Shown: one piece after another, positions 10,641-21,000 of the stretch
Position numbering within the stretch: position 1 is the first letter of the stretch
Layout: every line of letters begins with the position of its first letter
Assembly: GCA_963805715.1 (NCBI GenBank)
Contig: CAWDVK010000015.1
Span: forward strand, 20,142-84,141
Direction: 5' to 3'
DNA length: 64,000 nt
DNA from: CAWDVK01 sp963805715
GTDB taxonomy: Bacteria > Actinomycetota > Actinomycetes > Streptosporangiales > Streptosporangiaceae
Made by a program: the position numbers and the translations under genes
Notes under the pieces: generated by a model
Told to the model about the DNA's origin: nothing
Seen by the model: the letters and a program-made list of their open reading frames with translations, nothing else
Databases searched by the model: none

Positions 10641-11294
10641 GTGGTGACGACGCCACCCGATGACGGCCACCAGCTGGCGCGGATTCTCGCGCGGGGCAAC
10701 GGGGAGGCCCAGGCCATGATGCTGGGCGACCAGCTGTTCCAGCGGCTGCTGCGGCACCGGATCATCTTCCTCGGCCAGCAGGTCGACGATGAGCTCGCGA
10801 ACCGGATCTGCGCCGAGCTGATCCTGCTCGCGGCGGAGGACAGCAAGCGCGACATCAGCGTGTACATCAACTCGCCCGGCGGCTCGGTCTACGCGGGCCT
10901 GGCCATCTATGACGTGATGCAGTTCGTCCCGAACGACGTGGCCACCTACGCGATGGGCATGGCGGCTTCCATGGGGCAGTTCCTGCTCTGCGCCGGCGCG
11001 CAGGGCAAGCGCTACGCGATGCCGCACGCGGCGATCCTGATGCACCAGCCGCACGGCGGGATCGGCGGCACGGCCACCGACATCCGGATCCAGGCGGAGC
11101 ATAGCCTGTACCTCAAGCGGGTCCTGGCCGAGCGGACGGCCCTGCACACCGGCCAGACCGTCGAGCAGATCGAGCTGGACTCCGACCGGGACCGCTGGTT
11201 CACCGCGGAGGAGGCCAAGGACTACGGATTCGTCGACCACGTCGTTCGCAGCGTGAACGAGGTAGCGGCGGAAGTACTGGGCACAGGCTCGTGA
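10641..11294 (+). CDS. clpP1: ATP-dependent Clp protease proteolytic subunit ClpP1
   Basis: This is a serine peptidase subunit of the Clp protease, 217 residues from GTG 10641 (RBS gcgaggagcg). The catalytic triad is visible: Ser110 in MAASMGQ, His135 in LMHQPHGG and Asp184 in [11 protein letters not shown]. The motifs [12 protein letters not shown] and YGFVDHVV are canonical. In actinobacteria ClpP1 and ClpP2 form a mixed two-ring tetradecamer that works with ClpX or ClpC. The stop overlaps an in-frame GTG of the next gene, so the two are translationally coupled. Confidence 0.96.
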   Translation: MVTTPPDDGHQLARILARGNGEAQAMMLGDQLFQRLLRHRIIFLGQQVDDELANRICAELILLAAEDSKRDISVYINSPGGSVYAGLAIYDVMQFVPNDVATYAMGMAASMGQFLLCAGAQGKRYAMPHAAILMHQPHGGIGGTATDIRIQAEHSLYLKRVLAERTALHTGQTVEQIELDSDRDRWFTAEEAKDYGFVDHVVRSVNEVAAEVLGTGS

Positions 11295-11323
11295 GCAGGC
11301 AAGCGGGACCAGAGGAGACGAAG

Positions 11324-11977
11324 TTGAGCGCGGGTAACGGAAGGCTGGCTCATCCGGCCGAGGCACGGTACGTGCTGCCGTCCTTCGTGGAGCGGACCTC
11401 GTACGGGGTCAAGGAGATGAACCCGTACAACAAGCTCTTCGAGGAGCGGATCATTTTCCTCGGCGTGCAGGTCGATGACGCGTCGGCCAATGACATCATG
11501 GCGCAGCTGATCACGCTGGAATCGATCGACCCGGACCGGGACATCCTGATGTACATCAACTCGCCCGGCGGGTCGATGACCTCCATGATGGCCATTTACG
11601 ACACCATGCAGTACATACAGCCGGAAATCCAGACTTTCTGCCTGGGGCAGGCGGCATCGGCCGCGGCAGTGCTGCTGGCCGCCGGCAGCAAGGGCAAGCG
11701 GATGGCGCTGCCCAACTCGCGGATCCTGATCCACCAGCCCGCCGTGGAGAGCGGCTACGGGCAGTCCAGCGACCTGGAGATCCAGGCGCGGGAGATCCTG
11801 CGCATGCGGCAGGCGATGGAGCAGATCCTGGCCAATCACACCGGCCAGGACGAGGAGCGGATCCGCCGGGACATCGAGCGGGACAAGTTCTTCACCGCCC
11901 AGGAGGCCAAGGAATATGGCCTGGTCGATGAAGTTCTGACGATGCTGAAGCGCAAGCCCGAGGTAGTGTCTTCTTAG
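11324..11977 (+). CDS. clpP2: ATP-dependent Clp protease proteolytic subunit ClpP2
   Basis: This is the second Clp peptidase subunit, which pairs with ClpP1. The triad is Ser112 (GQAASAAAV), His137 (LIHQPAVE) and Asp187 (ERDKFFTAQEAKEYGLVDE), counted from TTG 11324. That TTG is chosen because agaggag stands six bases upstream. An in-frame GTG at 11291, overlapping the clpP1 stop as GTGA, would add 11 residues and is the alternative. It is followed by a ~195-bp gap before clpX. Confidence 0.95.
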   Translation: MSAGNGRLAHPAEARYVLPSFVERTSYGVKEMNPYNKLFEERIIFLGVQVDDASANDIMAQLITLESIDPDRDILMYINSPGGSMTSMMAIYDTMQYIQPEIQTFCLGQAASAAAVLLAAGSKGKRMALPNSRILIHQPAVESGYGQSSDLEIQAREILRMRQAMEQILANHTGQDEERIRRDIERDKFFTAQEAKEYGLVDEVLTMLKRKPEVVSS

Positions 11978-12172
11978 GCAGCTTTACGCCGCTGGGGCCG
12001 ACGCGCCGGCCGCATGCATCCTTTGCGGCCCCAACCACGGCCACGGAGGCGGTACCGTCTAGGTCGCGGTACGTTCTAGGTTCACGGGCGAGACAGCTCA
12101 CAGGTAGGCGCCCGCTGCGGGTCGGCCGGAGATTCGGCCGCACGTCGGCGGCCCAGGCAAAGGAGTATCTGG

Positions 12173-13444
12173 GTGGCACGCATCGGTGACGGCGGTGACT
12201 TGCTGAAGTGCTCCTTCTGCGGGAAGAGCCAGAAACAGGTCAAGAAGCTCATCGCTGGCCCTGGCGTGTACATCTGCGATGAGTGCATCGACCTGTGCAA
12301 CGAGATCATCGAGGAAGAGCTCGCTGAGCCGGCCGAGCTGAAGTGGGATAGCCTGCCGAAGCCGCGCGAGATCTACGAATTCCTCGACTCGTACGTGATC
12401 GGCCAGGAGAAGGCCAAGAAGGGCCTGTCTGTCGCGGTCTATAACCATTACAAGCGCATCCAGTCCGGCGGCGAGCGCGGCGAGGACGGCGTTGAGCTGG
12501 CCAAGTCGAACATCCTGCTGCTCGGGCCGACCGGGTCGGGCAAGACGCTGCTCGCGCAGACGCTCGCCCGGCTGCTGAACGTGCCGTTCGCCATCGCGGA
12601 CGCCACCGCGCTGACCGAGGCCGGGTACGTCGGCGAGGACGTCGAGAACATCCTGCTCAAGCTGATCCAGGCGGCGGACTACAACGTCAAGAAGGCCGAG
12701 ACCGGCATCATCTACATCGACGAGATCGACAAGATCGCCCGCAAGAGCGAGAACCCGTCGATCACCCGCGATGTGTCCGGCGAGGGCGTCCAGCAGGCGC
12801 TGCTGAAGATCCTGGAGGGGACGACGGCCTCCGTGCCGCCGCAGGGCGGCCGCAAGCACCCGCACCAGGAGTTCATCCAGATCGACACCACGAACGTCCT
12901 GTTCATCTGCGGCGGGGCGTTCGCCGGGCTGGAGAAGATCATCGAGCACCGGGTGGGCCGCAGCGGCATGGGCTTCGGCGCGGTGCTGCGGGTCAAGACC
13001 GACAAGGTCACCGCTGACCCGTTCGCCGACGTGATGCCGGAGGACCTGCTGAAGTTCGGCATGATCCCCGAGTTCGTCGGGCGGCTGCCGGTCATCACCA
13101 GCGTGCACAACCTGGACCGCGAGGCACTGATCCAGATCCTGACCGAGCCGCGCAACGCCCTGGTCCGGCAGTACCGGCGGCTGTTCGAGCTGGACGGCGT
13201 GGACCTGGAATTCACCGACGACGCCCTCGAGGCCGTCGCCGACCAGGCCATCCTGCGCGGCACCGGGGCGCGCGGGCTGCGCGCCATCCTGGAGGAAGTG
13301 CTGCTGTCGGTGATGTACGAGGTGCCGAGCCGCAAGGACGTCGAGCGCGTGGTGATCACCGCCGAGTCGGTGCTGCAGAACGTTAACCCGACGCTGGTGC
13401 CGCGGGACGTGGCCCGGCGCACGCCGCGGGAGAAGTCAGCCTGA
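12173..13444 (+). CDS. clpX: ATP-dependent Clp protease ATP-binding subunit ClpX
   Basis: This is a hexameric AAA+ unfoldase that feeds substrates to ClpP, 423 residues. The N-terminal zinc finger has Cys13, Cys16, Cys35 and Cys38. Walker A GPTGSGKT is at 118-125, the pore loop GYVG near 150, Walker [10 protein letters not shown] near 180, and sensor/arginine motifs GRLPV and [13 protein letters not shown] follow. The GTG start is preceded by aaaggag. The length and all motifs are normal. It completes the tig-clpP1-clpP2-clpX block. Confidence 0.97.
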   Translation: MARIGDGGDLLKCSFCGKSQKQVKKLIAGPGVYICDECIDLCNEIIEEELAEPAELKWDSLPKPREIYEFLDSYVIGQEKAKKGLSVAVYNHYKRIQSGGERGEDGVELAKSNILLLGPTGSGKTLLAQTLARLLNVPFAIADATALTEAGYVGEDVENILLKLIQAADYNVKKAETGIIYIDEIDKIARKSENPSITRDVSGEGVQQALLKILEGTTASVPPQGGRKHPHQEFIQIDTTNVLFICGGAFAGLEKIIEHRVGRSGMGFGAVLRVKTDKVTADPFADVMPEDLLKFGMIPEFVGRLPVITSVHNLDREALIQILTEPRNALVRQYRRLFELDGVDLEFTDDALEAVADQAILRGTGARGLRAILEEVLLSVMYEVPSRKDVERVVITAESVLQNVNPTLVPRDVARRTPREKSA

Positions 13445-13519
13445 CCGGGCCCGGCCCGGCCTGACCGGCCCGAGCGCGCTCCCCGGCCAGCCCCGGCGCG
13501 CGCGGCGCGGCCGGCGGCG

Positions 13520-14251
13520 TCAGGCCAGCAGGCCGTTCTGCACGACGAGGACACGGTCAGCGGCCTCCGTCAGCATCTTGTCGTGCGTGGCCACGATCGC
13601 GGTGATGCCCTCCGCGTGCACGATGCTGCGCAGCAGCGTCATGATCTGCGTCGCGGACCGGGAGTCCAGCTGGCCGGTGGGCTCATCGGCCAGCAGCACG
13701 CTGGCGTTGCTGGCCAGCGCCCGGGCCAGGGCGACGCGCTGCTGCTCCCCGCCGGACAGCTCGGCCGGGCGCTGCTGCGCGCGGTCTTCCAGGCCGACGA
13801 GCCGCAGCAGGTCACGGGCGCGCCGCTCGCGCTGCGCGGCGGGCACCCTGGACAGCCGCATGGGCACGCCCACGTTCTCCGCGGCGGACAGCATGGGCAG
13901 CAGCGCGAAGGACTGGAAGACGAGCGTGACCGTCTCCCGGCGCAGCTGCAGCGTCTCCTCCCGGCTCAGCGCCGTCACCTCCTGCCCGGCGACCCAGATG
14001 CTGCCACTGGTCGGCCGGTCCAGGCCGGCGATCGAGTTGAGCAGCGTGGTCTTGCCCGACCCCGACCGGCCGCGGATGGCCAGCAGCTGGCCCCGGGGCA
14101 CGGTGAAGGAGATGCCGCGCAGCGCATGCACGGCGCTGGCGCCGTGGCCGAACGTCCGGGTCAGCGAGTCGACGCTGACGATGGCCTCGCCTGCCGCCGC
14201 CTGGCTGCCGCCGCGGGGCGCCTGGCGGGTAGCGTGCCGTCCGCCCGTCAC
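13520..14251 (-). CDS. MacB/LolD-type ABC transporter ATPase
   Basis: This is a 243-residue ABC ATPase. Walker [10 protein letters not shown] is at 61-69, signature LSGGEQQR at 165-172, Walker B LLADEP at 186-191 and H-loop VATHD. It belongs to the LolD/MacB class, which drives FtsX-like permeases (mechanotransmission rather than classical translocation). The GTG start overlaps the stop of the upstream ATPase as GTGA. It is the last gene of a four-gene minus-strand operon with a second ATPase and two large permeases. The substrate is unknown. Confidence 0.87.
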   Translation of the reverse strand: MTGGRHATRQAPRGGSQAAAGEAIVSVDSLTRTFGHGASAVHALRGISFTVPRGQLLAIRGRSGSGKTTLLNSIAGLDRPTSGSIWVAGQEVTALSREETLQLRRETVTLVFQSFALLPMLSAAENVGVPMRLSRVPAAQRERRARDLLRLVGLEDRAQQRPAELSGGEQQRVALARALASNASVLLADEPTGQLDSRSATQIMTLLRSIVHAEGITAIVATHDKMLTEAADRVLVVQNGLLA

Positions 14252-15206
14252 GGCCTGGGCTCCGGGTCCTGCCGGTCGTGGCCCGGCCAGACTCCGACAT
14301 GGTCGGGTTCCAGGGCCAGCCGCACCCGGTCCCGCAGGCCGAGGGCGCCGATGTACTCGCCCGGCAGCTGGAGCCGGCCCGGTCCAGGACCGAGTACTCC
14401 TGTGCCACTTCCGCCTCGCGCCCTTCCTCGTCGGTCTCTGTCCGGCGCAGCACCTCGGTGCTGATCCGGCCGTCCCTGATCGCGATGGTCCGGCGGACGT
14501 GCTCGGACACCATGTCGTCGTGCGTGACGATCAGCACCGTCACGCCGAGCTCGGCGTTCGCCGTGCGCAGGGCGGCGAAGACGCCCTCGGCCGTCTCGCT
14601 GTCGAGCTCGCCGGTCGGCTCGTCGGCCAGCAGCACCTGAGGCTGGTTGGCGAGCGCGACCGCTACCGCGACCCGCTGCTGCTGGCCGCCGGACAGCTCG
14701 GCCACGATCCGGCCGGCGCACTCGCCGAGCCCGAGCAGGTCGAGCAGCTCGGCCGGCTTGCTCCGGCGTGCGGCCCGGGCGGCGCCCGCCAGGCTCATCG
14801 GCAGGGCTATGTTCTCAGCCGCGGTCAGGTGCGACAGCAGGTTCCGGCTGGTCTGCTGCCAGAGGAAGCCGACCGTGCGGCGCCGGTACTGCAGCCGCTC
14901 CCGCGCCCCCATGGTCAGCAGGTCACGGCCCGCCACGCTGGCCAGCCCGCCGGTCGGCCGGTCCAGCGCGGCCAGGATGTTCAGCAGCGTCGACTTGCCG
15001 CTCCCGGACGCGCCGACCAGCGCGGTGAGCTCGCCCGCCTGCACCTGCAGGTCCAGGCCCTGCAGGGCCTGGGTCTCGACGCCGCTGACGGAGAAGATCC
15101 GGACCAGCCGGTCACAGTAGATCATCGCGGTATCGGCCAGCCCGGCCGGGGCGGGGCCGGCGGCCGTGGCCCGGCTCGCCGCGATCAGGTCATCGATGGC
15201 TGACAT
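14248..15206 (-). CDS. MacB/LolD-type ABC transporter ATPase (frameshifted near C-terminus)
   Basis: This is an ABC ATPase of ~319 residues. Walker A GASGSGKST is at 65-73, signature LSGGQQQR at 171-178 and Walker B LLADEP at 192-197. It has a ~60-residue C-terminal extension beyond the ATPase fold. The frame from ATG 15206 is lost near 14378-14382, where the coding strand reads gaccgggccgg. One extra G gives DRGRLQLPGEYIGALGLRD, which ends at TGA 14248-14250. That stop overlaps the next gene's GTG, which supports the corrected frame. The extension looks like a small DNA- or peptide-binding strand-helix element, but I cannot assign it. It begins 2 bp after the large permease gene. Confidence 0.85.
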
Positions 15207-15208
15207 GC

Positions 15209-18064
15209 TCAGCCGGCCTCCTCCCGCCGCAGTGCGGCCGCGACGTTGCGGCGCAGGTCCGCTGCCCCCTGGACCGCGACCATCACGACGGCCAGCACGA
15301 CGATCCCGGCCGCTGGCAGCAGCATGCCAGGTCCGGGCCGGACCGGTACCGGGCCGGCCGAGCCGGCGAAGACCGTCAGGTCAAGGACGGGGCCGATAAT
15401 GGCGGCCAGCAGGATCCCGCTCGCCGCGGAGCCGATGACGGCCACCAGCAGCACCGGCAGCAGATCGGTCAGGGCCAGCGCGCGGGACTGGCGGCCGGGC
15501 ATGCCGAGCGCGGTCAGCCGCTCGACCAGATGAGTCCGGCGGCGGCCGGACTCGGTCAGGCCGAACAGCGTGGCGAGCACGCTGAGCAGCACCGCCACCC
15601 ACACTCCCATCAGGTAGAGCCGCTCGGCCACCAGCTGCGCCGGGGCTCGCACCAGCGCGCTGAGCAGCTGCGTACGGGATGTCACGCTGGCCACCTGCAT
15701 CGCGGCTGCGGCCGCGGCGCGGACGCCGCGCAGGTTGATGCCCGAGCCGGTGACCAGCATCGTGTTCGGCCCGGCGATGGACGGATAGCTGGCGGCCGTC
15801 CAGGCCGGGAAGACCACGAACAGGCCGCCGCCGGTCACGGCCGGGGTGGCGCCGATCGTCCCGGCCATCCGGACCGGCAGCGTGATGCCGCCGACGTTGA
15901 GTGTTGCGCCGGCCGGAGCGGTCCTGGCGGCCAGGGCGGCCGAGACCAGGATGGGCACGGCCGGCCCGGAGCGCGAGCCGCGGGCCAGCAGCCGGGCCGG
16001 GAAATCGGGCCACGGCGTCTGCCGCGCGAGTGCCGCGTACGGCACCGGGTCGACCATGACCAGGCCCACGTTCACCGGGCCGCGCCCGCCGGCCGTCAGC
16101 AATCCGCCGAACGGCCCGTTCGCCGTGGCCGTATACACAGCCGTGGTGCGCCGGACGCCCCGGACGGACCCGACGGCGCGCAGCGCGGCCGCGCTGACGG
16201 TGCCGTTGCCGGCGGTCTGGATCATCACGTCGGCGCCGGCCTGCTGCCAGGCCGCGGCCGCCTGGCCGCTGCTGATGGAGCTGATGACCATGGTCGCGAA
16301 CGCGGCCAGCGTCAGGCTGATCACCAGGGCCAGCGCCGGCAGCACCGCGCCGAGACCCGAGCGCGCCGCCCGGGCCAGTCCGAGGAAGCCGACCGGGCCG
16401 GGCCGGGCCGAGGCGACCCGCAGCAGGGCGCGCACCGGGACCGGGTACAGGCGCGCCGTGATCAGCCCGGCCGCCGCCGCGACCAGCACCGGGGCCGCCG
16501 TGTACAGGCCGCCGCCCCGGGCGATGCCCCGCACTCGCAGCCCGGCCAGCGCGGCGGCTGCCACGACGACCAGGGTGGCCTCAGCCACCAGCATCAGCCT
16601 GGGGCGGCGCATCGTGGCCAGGTCGGCCCGGCTGTCCCGGCCCGGCTGCGCCTGCCGGTGCGCCCAGGCCGCGATCGCCGCGGGGATGGCGAGCGCGGCC
16701 GCCGCGGCCAGGGCGCCGAGCTGCCACGAGGCGGCGCTGCTGCCCGGCACCACGGTGATGGCGAGCGCGGCGCCGGCCAGGATGGCCGGCCCGCACACGC
16801 ACGCGGCCCTGGCCAGCTGCCGCCCGGCCACCTGCCGGGTGCTGCCGCCCCTGGCGCGGATCAGCGTGAGCTCGGGCCGGTGCGCCACGGCGGCCAGCTG
16901 GGCGCAGATGGCCATCAGGATCAGGTCGGCCACGAACAGGTCGGCGATGAGCAGGGAGTCAACGGCGCCTGCCGCCTGCTGCTGGGCCGCGTAGGCACTG
17001 AGCCCGGTGGCGATTGCGGAGCTGACGGTCAGGATGCTGGGACTGAAGGCCCCCAGGGTGTTGCCGCTGAGGCCGCCGTCCGAGGTCGCCATTCCGGCCA
17101 GCCCGCTCAGCAGGGGCGGCAGCTGCGCCGGGGTCAGCCGGGCCAGATCCAGCGGGTAGGCCCACTGCCCCTCGAATGAGGCGCCGGTCAGAGCCTGCTG
17201 GAGCGGGACGAGCTCAGCCGGGCCGATCAGCGCGGCGCCCGCCCAGTGCGGCGGCGGGCAGCCGCGGCAGCCTTGGGGGGGGATCAGCGAGAGCGGGGCG
17301 GGCAGTGTGGGGTCGGCCTGCCAGAAGCCGGAGCCCGGCCGCACCGGGCTGATGAGCCCGCTGAGGCGGAGCAGGACGTCGGGTGATCCGCCCACGCGGG
17401 TGCCCAGGTTAAGGACGGAGCCGAGGCGCAGGCCGAACCTGCTGGCCGTGGCGGGCGACATGGCCACCTGGAAGACCTCGGCCGGCCCCTGGCCGGAACG
17501 GGTGGCCTGCGCCGCGTCCGGCAGGTTGCCGGACAGCAGCCGGGCGTGCGCAGCAAGATCATTCCGGTAGACGACCTCCATGGTCGGCGGCGCTATCAGC
17601 ACAGCCCGGGGCGGCGGGTTCACGACGGCGATGCCGGGCAAGGACACGGAGGCCCAGCGCCGCCCCGGCGGGGAATCAGCCGTCCGCGGCAACGCCCTGG
17701 CGATGGCGGCCGATAGCTGGCTGATCTCGGCTGGCGGCAGCGGGCTCGTGCTGCCGCTCATGACCCACTGGGCGCCGGCCATGACCGTCCGGTCAGGTCC
17801 GGGCAGGCCGGCCAGTGCCGTGCGCAGGGACTGGTCCTGCTGGGAGGCCAGCTCGCGCGGCCCGGCCATCGCGACGAAGACGGTCAGCAGCGCGACCCCG
17901 GCCAGGGCCAGCGCCGGACCCGGCCCGGTCTCGCCGAGCGCGAGGCCGCGCAGGCGGTGCAGCGCCCGGCGGACCGCGCCGCGGACCCTCAGCGATTCAG
18001 AGGCGCCGTGGTGCTCGCCTCGTCGCGAGCGGCGGCCAGCGGCCGGCCTGCCAGCCGCCGTCAC
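15209..18064 (-). CDS. Large FtsX-like ABC transporter permease (second of pair)
   Basis: This is a 951-residue permease starting at a GTG (18064) that overlaps the stop of the preceding permease as GTGA. One helix is near the N-terminus (LALAGVALLTVFVAMAG), followed by a large extracytoplasmic domain. Central and C-terminal helix clusters include LGAVLPALALVISLTLAAFA and VWVAVLLSVLATLFGLTESGRRR, ending in IVVLAVVMVAVQGAADLRRN. This is the duplicated FtsX-domain layout of actinobacterial MacB-like permeases. The frame stays open upstream of 18064 with a non-protein-like composition, so the longer reading is rejected. The ligand is not recognisable. Confidence 0.8.
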   Translation of the reverse strand: MTAAGRPAAGRRSRRGEHHGASESLRVRGAVRRALHRLRGLALGETGPGPALALAGVALLTVFVAMAGPRELASQQDQSLRTALAGLPGPDRTVMAGAQWVMSGSTSPLPPAEISQLSAAIARALPRTADSPPGRRWASVSLPGIAVVNPPPRAVLIAPPTMEVVYRNDLAAHARLLSGNLPDAAQATRSGQGPAEVFQVAMSPATASRFGLRLGSVLNLGTRVGGSPDVLLRLSGLISPVRPGSGFWQADPTLPAPLSLIPPQGCRGCPPPHWAGAALIGPAELVPLQQALTGASFEGQWAYPLDLARLTPAQLPPLLSGLAGMATSDGGLSGNTLGAFSPSILTVSSAIATGLSAYAAQQQAAGAVDSLLIADLFVADLILMAICAQLAAVAHRPELTLIRARGGSTRQVAGRQLARAACVCGPAILAGAALAITVVPGSSAASWQLGALAAAAALAIPAAIAAWAHRQAQPGRDSRADLATMRRPRLMLVAEATLVVVAAAALAGLRVRGIARGGGLYTAAPVLVAAAAGLITARLYPVPVRALLRVASARPGPVGFLGLARAARSGLGAVLPALALVISLTLAAFATMVISSISSGQAAAAWQQAGADVMIQTAGNGTVSAAALRAVGSVRGVRRTTAVYTATANGPFGGLLTAGGRGPVNVGLVMVDPVPYAALARQTPWPDFPARLLARGSRSGPAVPILVSAALAARTAPAGATLNVGGITLPVRMAGTIGATPAVTGGGLFVVFPAWTAASYPSIAGPNTMLVTGSGINLRGVRAAAAAAMQVASVTSRTQLLSALVRAPAQLVAERLYLMGVWVAVLLSVLATLFGLTESGRRRTHLVERLTALGMPGRQSRALALTDLLPVLLVAVIGSAASGILLAAIIGPVLDLTVFAGSAGPVPVRPGPGMLLPAAGIVVLAVVMVAVQGAADLRRNVAAALRREEAG

Positions 18065-21000
18065 TGCTCCTCCTCGACGCGCAGCACGGCGGCCGCCGCG
18101 ATGCGCCGGGTGGCCAGCAGCCCGGCGGCCAGCGTGGGCACGGCGGCGATGACCACGGCGACACCGATGGCGGCCGCCCACGGCAGCTGGACGAGTATCG
18201 GCGGATCGGGGTGAGCGGCCTGGGCGGTCAGGCTCACGGCAGGCACGATGAGCAGGCTGAGCAGCACGCCGAGCAGCAACCCGGCAGCCGCCGCCGGGAC
18301 CGCCACCATGGCCTGCTCCAGGCAGAGCAGCCGCAGCACCTGGCCGGGCCGGGCGCCCAGCGCGTCCAGCATCGCGACGTCCCGCTGCCGGTCCCGGCCG
18401 GTCATGACGCTGATCACGAACCCCCCGCAGGCCAGCGCGACGGCGGCGGCGGCGATGGCCAGCAGCGCCTGCAGCGGGGCCGCCGACAGCGGCTGGGCGC
18501 TCAGCGACCGGGCCAGCACCGCCATGCTCGTGACCGAGGAGCCGGGCGGCAGGCCGGTCAGCACGGGAGACCTGGACGTTCGCAGCCACCACTCGGTCGC
18601 GGGCACCGGCGGCTGCCCCAGCGTGCGCAGCGCGTCCTGCAGGGCCTCCTGGCTGACGATGAGGCCGCCGGATGGCCCGGTGACCGTGGCAAACCGGCTG
18701 ATCTGCCTGACCACCACGACCGGAATGGCCACCCCCTGCACGCTCACCTGGACGCTCCGGCCGACCCGAGCCCCGCTCGCGGCCAGGAAGCTGCTGGTGG
18801 CGAGCGCCGGCACCGGCCCGGTTGCGGGCCCCGCCGTCAGGGTCAGGGCGGCAGGCACCGGGCCGCTGCCGTAGTAGCCCGCGCTGCTGGAGGTGCGGAA
18901 GTTCGCGACGATCCCGGATCCGGCCGGCTGCGCGCCGGACGGGCTGGGGGCCCCTGCCGACTGGTCCGTCAGGGCCAGCAGCCCTGGCGCGGCAGCGGCG
19001 GGCAGCGGGCTGCCGAATGGGCCCTGCATGCTCGCTGCGGTCCGGACCGACTCGATGGTCAGGCTGGCCGCCGCGGACCGCTGGCCGACCTGGAGGTACT
19101 GGAGGCTGAAGCCGACCAGGCGCAGCGGGTAATCGGCCTGCCGGCCGGGCGAGACGACCACCGTCAGCTGATGCGAGCGCCCGTCCGCCGGCAGGGTGCC
19201 CGCCGGTATCTCGTAGCTGACCCCGGCCGCGTCGGTCAGCTGCGCCAGCAGGCCAGGCTGGGACATGCCGGTCCCGTCCAGCCGGGCAGTGACGGCCAGC
19301 CGGGCCAGGCCAGGGACCGGGACTCCCGGTGCCGGGCCGCGTGGTGCCAGCTCGGCGAGCAGGCCGGCCAGCGCGCGCGTGCCGACCTCCGTCTGCAGGG
19401 CCACGACGCTCGCGGCCGGGCGCGGATCCAGGGCGAGGAGGGTGGCGCTGGCGGCGCCCTGGAGCGAGAACGGCAGCCGCACGGCTGGCGTGCTGGCCTG
19501 CACGCCAGGCGCCCGGGTGATGCCGGCTACCTGGCCGACGGCCAGCGGCCCGGCGTCCGGCAGGGTGATCCTGGTGTCGGCGCCCGCAGCGAACTGCGCC
19601 TGGCTCTGCACCGAGTGACGCCAGCTGGCGTTCTCGGTCAGCGCGACCACGGCAGTCGCGACGGCGAGCACGGCGAGCAGCGCCGGGCCGGTCTGGCGCA
19701 GCGGCCTGCGGCTGATCTGCCAGGCGGCCACCGCGGCCGTCAGCCCGCGGCCGCGGGCCGCTGCCTTGTCGGCCAGCCTGGCGGCCAGCGGCAGCAGCCG
19801 CAAGGTGACCAGGGTCCCCGCGGACAGCGCCAGCACCGGGGCGCTGGCCAGGATCGGGTCCACCCCGACCTGCCCCTCGATGCCGGTCGTGACGGGCGCC
19901 GAGTAATGCGCCAGCTGCCAGCCGGCGGCTATCGCGAGCACCACCAGGGCCCCGTCAGCCCCGGCCGCGGCCAGAGCGCTGACGGCCCGCTGACGGCCGC
20001 GCTGGACCCGCTGGCGGACCGGTGATGGCGGCTGGCGCAGCCAGGGCAGCGAGATGATCACGGCGCAGCCGGCCGCCACCGCCGCGCTGGCCAGCCAGGC
20101 CGAGGCCGGCTCGCCGGGATGCAACCGCAGGCCGGCCCGGGCCAGCGCGCCGAAGCGGGTCGTCAGCGGCACCAGCCAGGCGGCGATGAACGGCCCGGCC
20201 AGGGCGGCCGGGATGGCCAGCAGCAGGGCGTCGCTGACGCCGCGGGCGGCCATCTGGCGGCGGGACGCACCGCGCGCCGCGAGCAGGGCCGCCTCCGGCT
20301 CCCGCTGCATCGCCAGCAGCCGGACCGTGACCGTGACCGTCGCGCCCGCGATGACCAGCAGGATGAGCACGCCGATGAGCAGCTGGGAGCGGGCGACCAC
20401 CAGTGCCGTGGCCAGGTTGCCGAGCAGCGCGGGCAGCTGGGTGGTCACGTTCGCGCCGTTCAGCGCGGCCGAGTTGGTCAGCTGCGCGGCCGCCGCGCCG
20501 ATCCGGCTGCCCAGCGCGGCCAGGCCGGGCACGCGCAGGCGGCTGAAGTCCGGCTGCGCCAGCCAGGCGGCCGACCCGACCGGGACCTGTCCGCCGGCCA
20601 TGACCGCGGCGCTGGTGACCAGCGGGCCGTAGATGAGCGAGCCGCCCGAGTGCTGGACCCCGGCGGGGCCGACCGGGCTGAGCGACCAGTACGGGGCGGC
20701 CAGCTGGCGGCCGCGGAAGATGCAGCTGACCCGGACGGTGACCGTCGTCCTGTCCGGCGCGTCCAGCAGGGCGAGCGTCTGGCCGACCGCCAGCCGCAGC
20801 TGGCTGGCGGGCTGCGCCGGCACGCAGACCGGCACCGGGCCGCGCCCGCGGCCGGCCGGCCAGCTGCCACTCAGCAGCGAGGCATGGTGCGCCAGCCCGG
20901 GCAGCGAGATGATCTGGGCCAGCCGCTGCGGGCCGCCGGGGCCGGCCGATGGCAGGTTGAGGTAGGGCGACTGGACACTGCCGGTGACGGCCAGTGGCAG

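Noticed and set aside
8790..11294. A single frame suggesting a natural trigger factor-ClpP1 fusion protein
   Set aside because: The join is Arg/Pro-rich non-protein-like sequence after a one-base slip in a repeat. Correcting the G-run gives a normal stop and a normal clpP1 start with its own ribosome-binding site.
9024..11366. A 780-codon open frame on the minus strand across tig and clpP1
   Set aside because: It lies antisense to well-supported genes, and its translation is biased in the way expected from the opposite strand of GC-rich genes.
15530..17179. Plus-strand frame of 549 codons opposite the ABC permease
   Set aside because: Gln/Gly/Arg/Asp-rich antisense artefact with no start context. 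The permease frame has helices and coupling at both ends.
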